The notes under the pieces were generated by a model. It did not search any database. It was not told where the DNA came from and saw only the letters and a program-made list of their open reading frames with translations. Source: Bacteroidota bacterium (GTDB taxonomy: Bacteria > Bacteroidota > Bacteroidia > Chitinophagales > Chitinophagaceae). From it: a DNA stretch of 7,466 nucleotides. This document shows positions 1 through 4,214 of the stretch, in pieces; position 1 is the first letter of the stretch, and each line of letters opens with the position of its first letter. The DNA is taken from the NCBI GenBank assembly GCA_028875955.1, contig JAGWTX010000108.1:1-7466 (forward strand), given 5' to 3'. The position numbers and the translations under genes were made by a program.

Positions 1-851
1 AATAATTTAAACCAGTCTTCTTTATCCAATTGCAGGGTTGTGGCTTTTCTGGCCTGAATCAGCCTTTCAATTTTGGTGGTTCCGATTACCGGGATAATGC
101 CTCCCGGATGGGTATGCAACCAGGCTAATAAAATCTCATTCAGACCCGTGTTATATTTGATCGCCAGCTCTGAAGCCGTAGCATTGATACTTCTGAATCT
201 GGGGTGACTGTCATCTGTGAAAACACCGCCACCCAGTGGTGACCATGCCATGGGAATGATGGAATGTTTCAAACAGTTTTCAAGACTTCCATCGGAGAAG
301 GCGTTCAGATGAACAATGGATATCTCCAACTGGTTATAGTCAATTTTGGTATAAGCCGACAGCAGATCTGTTTGGTGCGGCAGAAAATTTGAAACACCAA
401 AAGATAGTATTTTGCCCTGATCCTTTAATTGTGATACGGCTTCGGCTACTTCTTCCGGATTGAGTAAGGGATCTGGCCGGTGGATTAAAAAAACATCGAG
501 ATAATCCGTACCGAAATTCCGGAGGGATGTTTCTGCAGACCGGATGATATGATCCTTACTCGTATTATAGGATTTGATGCTGTGCTGGGGACGGTTTGGT
601 GTCATCATCTGAATACCGCACTTGGTGATCAGTTTCATTTGCTGACGCAACGAAGTCTCATTACGGATGGCATTTCCGAATCCCGCTTCTGTTGTGTAGT
701 CACCATAAATATCGGCATGGTCAAAGGAATAAATCCCGTTTGCCAGACAGGCGTCAATCATCGAACGAAACTGATCGGTTGAAAAATCAGCACCCCATAT
801 TCCCCAGCGCATACAACCTGCAACCGGGGAAATTAAATTCGCATTTTTCAT
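1..851 (-). CDS. Aldo/keto reductase, C-terminus cut by the window edge
   Basis: This is a probable NAD(P)H-dependent oxidoreductase of the aldo/keto reductase superfamily: a cytosolic TIM-barrel enzyme that reduces aldehydes or ketones to alcohols. The frame is open from the ATG at 851 to base 1 with no stop, giving 283 residues; family members of this type have about 290-310, so only a short C-terminus is missing. The catalytic tetrad is complete: D44 and Y49 (in FDHADIYGDY), K77 (in LITKCGI) and H124 (in FLIHRPDP). GVSNF at 152-156 and IPVIGTTK near 253-260 are the usual cofactor-side motifs. The overall look is closest to the YdhF/YcsN-like subgroup; the substrate cannot be told. ATG 851 is chosen because ATG 844 meets a stop after three codons and ATG 855 is out of frame. 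A -7 box lies only 4 nt upstream. It follows the terminator of the RNA-binding protein gene, so it is probably its own transcription unit. Confidence 0.93.
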   Translation of the reverse strand, partial: MKNANLISPVAGCMRWGIWGADFSTDQFRSMIDACLANGIYSFDHADIYGDYTTEAGFGNAIRNETSLRQQMKLITKCGIQMMTPNRPQHSIKSYNTSKDHIIRSAETSLRNFGTDYLDVFLIHRPDPLLNPEEVAEAVSQLKDQGKILSFGVSNFLPHQTDLLSAYTKIDYNQLEISIVHLNAFSDGSLENCLKHSIIPMAWSPLGGGVFTDDSHPRFRSINATASELAIKYNTGLNEILLAWLHTHPGGIIPVIGTTKIERLIQARKATTLQLDKEDWFKL

Positions 852-855
852 CCAT

Positions 856-863
856 CAAATGTA
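856..863 (-). promoter_or_regulatory. Bacteroidota-type -7 promoter box (TACATTTG) for the aldo/keto reductase
   Basis: On the minus strand this reads TACATTTG, a perfect match to the Bacteroidota -7 consensus TAnnTTTG. Only ATGG separates it from the ATG at 851. Transcription in this phylum normally starts a few bases after the final G, so the mRNA would begin at or next to the start codon. The -33 element (TTTG) is not convincing: the best candidate is CTGG at 885-888, 21 nt upstream of the box. The box and its position are seen directly; promoter activity is inferred. Confidence 0.5.
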
Positions 864-919
864 GGAAATCAAGCGTATGTTGTACCAGGTACTTCCGAAA
901 AGACGACAAGGCTATACAT

Positions 920-944
920 AAAAAAGTCCGGCAAAGCCGGACTT
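920..944 (-). terminator. Rho-independent terminator after the RRM protein gene
   Basis: A perfect 9-bp stem, AAGTCCGGC (924-932) and GCCGGACTT (936-944), encloses a 3-nt loop. On the minus strand it is followed by six T (925-920, shared in part with the stem base). It lies 28 bp beyond the RNA-binding protein stop and 69 bp before the aldo/keto reductase start. On the plus strand the stem is followed by A-rich sequence, so it works only for minus-strand transcription. Confidence 0.88.
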
Positions 945-972
945 AAAAAGTTTAGAGTTGAGTGTTGTGGGA

Positions 973-1383
973 TTAATACCTGTTGTATCCACCTCCACCA
1001 CCGTTGCCACCACGATCGCGGTTGTAACCGCCACCGCCGCCGCTACCGCCACGACTTCCGCCGCCACCATAACCGCCACGGCTTCCGCCGCCACCACCAC
1101 CAAAGCTCTTCTTTTTGAAGCCGCCTCTTTCTCCTTCCGGACGTGGGGTTGATTCGTTGACAACAATTTTACGACCCAGGACATCTGTGTCGTGTAAAGC
1201 TGCAATGGCAGCACGTGCTGCTTCATCATCAGCCATTTCAACAAAACCAAAGCCTTTGCTGCGGTCATTGTTGAATTTGTCGGTAACGATCTTGGCACTG
1301 GTAACTTCTCCATAAGGAGAAAACAGGTTTTGCAGGTCTTCACTAGACATATTCCAGTTCAGATTTCCAACGTAAATGTTCAT
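973..1383 (-). CDS. RRM-domain RNA-binding protein with glycine-rich tail
   Basis: This 136-residue protein is a single RNA recognition motif plus a disordered Gly/Arg/Tyr tail. RNP2 is IYVGNL at 3-8 and RNP1 is KGFGFVEM at 43-50, whose aromatic residues (Y4, F45, F47) stack on RNA bases; the RRM spans about 1-79. From residue 84 the sequence is basic and then dominated by G runs with SRGG, GGY and YNR units up to the terminal NRY. Small RRM proteins of this build occur in cyanobacteria (Rbp, cold-inducible) and Bacteroidota (RbpA/RbpB type), acting as cytosolic RNA chaperones or post-transcriptional regulators. The ATG at 1383 begins exactly at the RRM. No Shine-Dalgarno is present, only an A/T-rich stretch. 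It lies downstream of the rplI terminator, so it is probably transcribed separately, with its own terminator at 920-944. Cold induction is possible but not shown by the sequence. Confidence 0.95.
   Translation of the reverse strand: MNIYVGNLNWNMSSEDLQNLFSPYGEVTSAKIVTDKFNNDRSKGFGFVEMADDEAARAAIAALHDTDVLGRKIVVNESTPRPEGERGGFKKKSFGGGGGGSRGGYGGGGSRGGSGGGGGYNRDRGGNGGGGGYNRY
1045..1098 (-). repeat. 27-bp tandem repeat coding the Gly-rich tail of the RRM protein
   Basis: Two copies of a 27-bp (nine-codon) unit are visible. Bases 1045-1069 and 1072-1096 match at 24 of 25 positions, the exception being A1054 versus G1081. Read on the minus strand they encode GGGGSRGG-type units. The flanking G-rich segments that encode GGGGGYNR also look repeated at the protein level. 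In-frame slippage could change tail length without breaking the gene. Confidence 0.65.
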
Positions 1384-1593
1384 GTTCTTAAAAAAATTAA
1401 ATGATCAAAAACCAATGAGTAAAACAGTAACCAAAACCGCGAAGCATTTACGTGAATAACCTTCTGGAATATGGAAGAACTGTCATTGGACTCCCGAAGA
1501 TAGGATTTTTATGGATTTCCCATAGTTTTTTATAAAATTTGAAAATCTATTGATAATCAGTTTGTTAAGAATTTCCACCTAGTAAACATGCAC
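1384..1593 (-). other. Upstream region of the RRM gene, no clear promoter
   Basis: This 210-bp A/T-rich spacer lies between the rplI terminator and the RRM start, so it should hold the RRM promoter and leader. I find no perfect TAnnTTTG on the minus strand. The nearest match is TATCTTCG at 1495-1502 (one mismatch), which would give a leader of about 105-110 nt; its -33 region shows only ATGGG. No convincing hairpin or open reading frame was seen. Confidence 0.3.
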
Positions 1594-1625
1594 AAAAAAG
1601 CCCGCCTTTTACAGGCAGGCTTTTT
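1594..1625 (-). terminator. Rho-independent terminator of the rpsF-rpsR-rplI operon
   Basis: A 13-bp stem pairs 1595-1607 with 1613-1625 around a 5-nt loop, with T runs on the minus strand side. The single imperfect pair (C1603 with A1617 on the plus strand) becomes a G-U wobble in minus-strand RNA, so the hairpin is better formed in the rplI transcript. It starts 25 bp beyond the rplI stop codon. Because the outer stem is A/T on both sides it may also stop some plus-strand transcription. Confidence 0.88.
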
Positions 1626-1650
1626 AAATAGCTTGGCTTACAAAACTCAC

Positions 1651-2097
1651 TTATTCAGCAACCACTTCAAAATCGATTTCAACGGTATTTCCATTACCGA
1701 AATCAATGGAAGCTTTGTGTGCACCCAGTTCTTTCACTTCTTCTACAATTGAGATACGTCTGCGGTCAATCTCATAACCTTTCTGGTCACGGATGGCGCG
1801 GGTCAGTTGTAAAGAAGTAACGCTTCCGAAGATCTTACCGCTGGTACCGGTTTTGGCACCGATTTTAACAGGAGAAGATTTCAAAACGTCAATTACTTTA
1901 TTGAGTTCGGCCAGCATGGCGGCTTCTTTCTTGGCAATTACTTTCAGGTGTTCTTCGTGTTGCTTTAAATTGGAAGAACTGGCTTCTACCGCAAATTTTT
2001 GCGGGATCAGGTAATTACGGGCGTAGCCATTCTTTACGGTAACCAGCTCATTGCGGCCACCCAGGTTGTCTACGTCTTGAATCAATATTACTTGCAT
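1651..2097 (-). CDS. rplI: 50S ribosomal protein L9 (bL9)
   Basis: L9 binds 23S rRNA near the L1 stalk and helps keep reading frame on the ribosome. The 148-residue length is normal for the family. The N-terminal rRNA-binding domain (about 1-50) carries the family signature, with GGRNELVTVKNGYARNYLIP at 13-32. A long charged linker helix follows (about 45-75). The C-terminal globular domain (about 78-148) contains GAKTGTSGKIFGSVTS and RRRISIVEEVKELGAH. It is the last gene of the operon, 88 bp downstream of rpsR, and is followed directly by a strong terminator. The start ATG at 2097 gives the expected MQVIL N-terminus; there is no Shine-Dalgarno upstream, which is usual for Bacteroidota. Identification is secure. 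Confidence 0.98.
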   Translation of the reverse strand: MQVILIQDVDNLGGRNELVTVKNGYARNYLIPQKFAVEASSSNLKQHEEHLKVIAKKEAAMLAELNKVIDVLKSSPVKIGAKTGTSGKIFGSVTSLQLTRAIRDQKGYEIDRRRISIVEEVKELGAHKASIDFGNGNTVEIDFEVVAE

Positions 2098-2185
2098 GAT
2101 ATTTGGTTTAGTCCCAAGAGCCCAGTCCTTTTTATTTTTGACTGTCTCCCGCCAGATGCGGGATTAGGGAAGGTTACTAAAAATG
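2098..2185 (-). repeat. rpsR-rplI spacer with two hairpins, possible dispersed repeat
   Basis: This 88-bp spacer is long for a ribosomal operon. On the minus strand it contains TCCCGC/GCGGGA arms (2147-2163, 6-bp stem, 5-nt loop). Next come CAGTC/GACTG arms (2123-2144, 5-bp stem) around a 12-nt A-rich loop, then the near-repeats GGACT and GGGACT. Neither hairpin ends in a T run, so they are not obvious terminators. The CCCGC-hairpin plus GGGACT-rich composition resembles short intergenic repeats of Bacteroidota genomes, but copy number cannot be judged from one window. A processing site or an rplI leader are alternatives. Confidence 0.35.
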
Positions 2186-2449
2186 CTATTTCAATAAGTC
2201 AGTTACATAAGGTAACAAAGCCATTTGACGTGCTTTCTTAACCGCATCCTGAACTTTACGCTGGTATTTCAATGAATTACCGGTTAAACGGCGTGGTAAA
2301 AGTTTACCCTGCTCGTTGATGAATTTTTTCAGGAATTCGATGTCCTTATAGTCAACGTATTTGATGCCATATTTTTTGAAGCGACAGAATTTTTTCTTGG
2401 GCTTCTCCTGTTTGATGGCGGTCAGGTATTTGATTTCATTCTTTGCCAT
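2186..2449 (-). CDS. rpsR: 30S ribosomal protein S18 (bS18)
   Basis: S18 pairs with S6 on the 30S platform and binds helix 22 of 16S rRNA. The 87-residue protein has the family core: CRFKK near 22-26, KYVDYKDIEFLKKFI, and the conserved GKLLPRRLTGNSLKYQRKV segment followed by a basic helix ending ALLPYV. The ATG at 2449 lies 2 bp after the rpsF stop, so the two genes are translationally close, as expected for partners made in equal amounts. It is the only gene in this window with a textbook Shine-Dalgarno (AGGAGG, 7-nt spacing). In Bacteroidota, S18 together with S6 and S21 forms the pocket that sequesters the 16S anti-Shine-Dalgarno tail, which makes this site notable. Confidence 0.98.
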   Translation of the reverse strand: MAKNEIKYLTAIKQEKPKKKFCRFKKYGIKYVDYKDIEFLKKFINEQGKLLPRRLTGNSLKYQRKVQDAVKKARQMALLPYVTDLLK

Positions 2450-2451
2450 GA

Positions 2452-2805
2452 TTAAGCCTCCTGTTTATCTTGCATTGCGAATCCGCCATTCCTTTTTACG
2501 TGGTTGTACTCGACGGCGTATTTATCGAGACGCGTAATCATGTGGCGCATAACCTGCTCATCGCGCAACAATTGGATTTTTAATTTTTCATTCAGATCGG
2601 AAGGTCCCTGGAATTCCAGCAGCCAGTAAATACCGGTTGTTTTCTTCTGAATGGGGTAAGCGAGGGATTTTAAGCCCCATGGGTTGCTGTGCACACTGGC
2701 ACCACCCAATTCTGCGATCAGATCCTCGTATTTCTTCTGGGAAGCTTTAAAATCTTCTTCAGAAAGAACCGGGGTAAAGATCACCATCAATTCGTAACTG
2801 TTCAT
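2452..2805 (-). CDS. rpsF: 30S ribosomal protein S6 (bS6)
   Basis: S6 forms a heterodimer with S18 and binds the central domain of 16S rRNA in the 30S platform. The 117-residue product begins MNSYELMVIFTPVLSEED, the usual S6 beta strand. It continues with the family motifs WGLKSLAYPIQKKTTGIYWLLEF (about 43-65) and LLRDEQVMRHMITR (about 79-92), then a short hydrophilic tail to DKQEA. The frame stays open upstream to an ATG at 2898, but that ATG lies inside the -7 promoter box, and the 31 extra residues match no S6 N-terminus. ATG 2805 is therefore the start. It heads the rpsF-rpsR-rplI operon. A structured leader of about 85 nt precedes it and could mediate autoregulation. Confidence 0.98.
   Translation of the reverse strand: MNSYELMVIFTPVLSEEDFKASQKKYEDLIAELGGASVHSNPWGLKSLAYPIQKKTTGIYWLLEFQGPSDLNEKLKIQLLRDEQVMRHMITRLDKYAVEYNHVKRNGGFAMQDKQEA
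2457..2462 (-). promoter_or_regulatory. Perfect Shine-Dalgarno (AGGAGG) for rpsR inside the rpsF 3' end
   Basis: AGGAGG lies in the last codons of rpsF (CAG GAG GCT, coding Q-E-A) exactly 7 nt before the rpsR ATG. The other starts visible in this window (rpsF, rplI, RRM gene, EEP enzyme, receptor, lipoprotein) lack such a site. Pairing with the standard 16S tail covers six bases; the flanking C on each side does not extend it. The motif is seen directly. Its use is uncertain because Bacteroidota ribosomes normally do not use Shine-Dalgarno pairing and because the bases also encode S6. Confidence 0.6.
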
Positions 2806-2889
2806 TACCTGATTATTTAGGTTGTTAATTGGTTTATCCCAATGGACACCTCCCGAGTCTTCAGGAGGGAATCTGCCAAAACAGATTTG
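2806..2889 (-). promoter_or_regulatory. Structured rpsF mRNA leader, candidate S6/S18 autoregulatory element
   Basis: Between the predicted transcription start and the rpsF ATG, three consecutive hairpins can be drawn on the minus strand. H1 has AATCTG/CAGATT arms (2870-2887, 6 bp). H2 has 8-bp arms 2849-2856 and 2861-2868 with an AGAC tetraloop. H3 has ATTGG/CCAAT arms (2828-2843, 5 bp). In H2 the only non-Watson-Crick position is a C-A mismatch on the plus strand but a G-U wobble in minus-strand RNA, which favours function in the rpsF transcript. S6:S18 are known to bind an rpsF leader with a CCG-containing motif in many bacteria; no CCG occurs here, so this would be a different or diverged element. 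Confidence 0.4.
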
Positions 2890-2895
2890 GGGCTG

Positions 2896-2903
2896 CAAAA
2901 GTA
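2896..2903 (-). promoter_or_regulatory. Bacteroidota-type -7 promoter box (TACTTTTG) for rpsF operon
   Basis: The minus strand reads TACTTTTG, a perfect match to TAnnTTTG, followed by CAGCCCC. It predicts transcription start near 2889-2892 and a leader of about 85 nt before rpsF. The -33 region is weak: ATGG is found at roughly the right spacing but no TTTG. Its location between the EEP gene and rpsF agrees with an independent ribosomal operon. Confidence 0.6.
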
Positions 2904-2945
2904 GTGATTACAGCTGATAATTTGCCATTTGTCGGGAACAAATTT

Positions 2946-2958
2946 CCCTGTTTCAGGG
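2946..2958 (-). other. Short hairpin downstream of the EEP gene, weak terminator candidate
   Basis: CCCTG and CAGGG arms form a 5-bp stem with a 3-nt loop, 54 bp beyond the stop of the secreted EEP enzyme. On the minus strand it is followed by AAATTTG rather than a T run, so it is a poor intrinsic terminator. No better one is visible between 2904 and 3011. Termination there may be Rho-dependent, or transcription may read through into rpsF. Confidence 0.2.
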
Positions 2959-3011
2959 CCTTTTACTCTATTTTTTGAAGATATCATCGGGTCAGCCTCC
3001 GGAACCGGGCT

Positions 3012-4052
3012 TCATTTTATTTTTTTTAATAATACGATATAGGTGGGGAAGTGGTCACTGTACCCGCCCCGGTAATTGTTGCCATCCCAGGTCCGCATGG
3101 GATAGGATCGGTACCTGCCGGTATTTTCAACCAGGTAGGGGGGATGAAAAATAAAGGGCCGGTAAAAGTAAAAACCGGATTGTTCCGGATTCAACCAGGA
3201 CGCTGAAACCAGGATCTGGTCAAACAGACCCCAGGCATCACGATTGGCAAGTGTGCCCAATCCCTGTTGGAACAATGCGGCCCATGGGTTATACAATTCC
3301 CCTTTCCGGGTTTCGGCTAGATGGGCTTTTGCACCCAGCACTTTGCAGATACTCGTACTGTTGGGATCATCATTCAAATCACCCATCACCAAAATCTTTG
3401 CATCCGGTTCATCCTGTTGCACCAGTCTGATATGCTGTTTGCATACAGCCGCTGCCGCTTCCCTTGCGGGTGAACTTCTTTCTTCCCCTCCCCGTCTGCT
3501 GGGCCAGTGATTTACATAAATATGGATCCGCTCACCTGCCAGCCATCCCCGGACATATAAAATATCCCTTGTGAAATAGGCTTCCTTGCTGTCTTTGGGA
3601 AGTTCTATCTGCAATTTCTCGGCCTTTTCCGGTATAAAAAAAGCCGGCCGATATATTAATGCCACATCAATACCCCGCAGATCCCTGGAATCGAAATGAA
3701 TAAAACGATAGTTCCGGTGTCTTAAGAAGGGATGTTGCAACAGATCCGTAAGCACGGTGTCATTTTCTATCTCAGCAACACCCAGTAAAACCGGACCTGT
3801 TTTTACATATTCTTTTCCGATCTGACTGATCACTTTCGAAAGTTTCGCTATTTTATCCAGATAGATCGCAGATGCATATTTCTTTATTCCGTGTGGGGTA
3901 AAATCATCATCATTTACCATCGGGTTGTCAGTGGTGTCATAGAAGTTTTCAAGATTATAAAATGCGGCAACTACTGCTTTTCTGTTCAATGACTGCGCAG
4001 TAATTTGTTGAAAACCGCAGGCTATCAGAAAGAACCCTGTCAAAAATCGCAT
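3012..4052 (-). CDS. Secreted endonuclease/exonuclease/phosphatase (EEP) family protein
   Basis: This 346-residue exported enzyme belongs to the metal-dependent EEP superfamily (DNase I/exonuclease III/phosphatase fold), which hydrolyses phosphodiester or phosphomonoester bonds in nucleic acids, lipids or sugars. All active-site motifs are present in order: FYNLENFYD (N33, 31-39), VAEIEN (E94, 92-97), RGIDVALIYR (126-135), YVNHWPSRRGG (N181/H182), MGDLNDDP (D225/N227), FDQI (277-280) and the terminal SDH (D333/H334). The RRGGEE-x-R-x-SPAR stretch after NHWPS is typical of Bacteroidota members. The N-terminus is a signal peptide with likely cleavage after ITA (19) or TAQ (20), placing the protein in the periplasm or outside; LIAC at 9-12 also fits a lipobox but sits very early. 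It is transcribed divergently from the TonB receptor. DNase, RNase or phosphatase activity cannot be distinguished by sequence reading. Confidence 0.93.
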   Translation of the reverse strand: MRFLTGFFLIACGFQQITAQSLNRKAVVAAFYNLENFYDTTDNPMVNDDDFTPHGIKKYASAIYLDKIAKLSKVISQIGKEYVKTGPVLLGVAEIENDTVLTDLLQHPFLRHRNYRFIHFDSRDLRGIDVALIYRPAFFIPEKAEKLQIELPKDSKEAYFTRDILYVRGWLAGERIHIYVNHWPSRRGGEERSSPAREAAAAVCKQHIRLVQQDEPDAKILVMGDLNDDPNSTSICKVLGAKAHLAETRKGELYNPWAALFQQGLGTLANRDAWGLFDQILVSASWLNPEQSGFYFYRPFIFHPPYLVENTGRYRSYPMRTWDGNNYRGGYSDHFPTYIVLLKKIK

Positions 4053-4214
4053 CGGTAATTTTTTATAAACCTAATCCCATACTTTCTTTACAGGTAGCGT
4101 ATTTACCGCAAAAACGGGTTTCTTTTTTTTTGCTGTCAGACATTCTTTTATTTTTATCTCCCATTGTTTGTTTCTGTTAACTCCCTGACTATTTAATCTT
4201 TTAAATCAGTCACC
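4053..4214. promoter_or_regulatory. Divergent regulatory spacer between EEP enzyme and TonB receptor
   Basis: This 162-bp A/T-rich spacer must hold the start signals of both divergent genes. For the receptor, TTTG at 4167-4170 followed by exactly 19 nt and TATTTAAT at 4190-4197 is a possible -33/-7 pair with a poor -7. For the EEP gene the best -7 is TAGGTTTA on the minus strand (4066-4073, one mismatch), without a -33. A T-rich tract lies at about 4130-4141. Both promoters are weakly supported, as would fit activator-dependent genes. Confidence 0.35.
4186..4212. repeat. 27-bp imperfect inverted repeat just upstream of the TonB receptor
   Basis: TGACTATTTAA (4186-4196) pairs with TTAAATCAGTCA (4201-4212) around a TCTT centre, giving 11 base pairs interrupted by one unpaired C (4207). 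It ends 2 bp before the receptor ATG and overlaps the only candidate -7 region. It could be a palindromic operator for a dimeric regulator of the divergent pair, or a hairpin in the mRNA that shields the start codon. The regulator is unknown. Confidence 0.4.

Noticed and set aside
549..946. Two overlapping plus-strand frames opposite the aldo/keto reductase
   Set aside because: They lie antisense to a reductase with a complete catalytic tetrad and show no recognisable domain.
1045..1098. A CRISPR-like or minisatellite array
   Set aside because: There are only two 27-bp units, inside a coding sequence and in frame, and they are explained by the Gly-rich protein tail.
912..1343. A 143-codon frame on the minus strand overlapping the RRM gene, and 958-1152 on the plus strand
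   Set aside because: Both are Ala/Val/Thr-rich low-complexity translations of the glycine-repeat DNA in other frames. The RRM frame has clear RNP1 and RNP2 motifs.
2806..2898. A 31-residue N-terminal extension of S6 starting at ATG 2898
   Set aside because: The ATG lies inside the -7 promoter box, the region folds as an RNA leader, and S6 proteins begin with the MNSYELM-type strand at 2805.
2946..2958. The CCCTG/CAGGG hairpin as a definite intrinsic terminator of the EEP gene
   Set aside because: The stem is only 5 bp and minus-strand RNA has no U tract after it, so it is kept only as a low-confidence structural feature.
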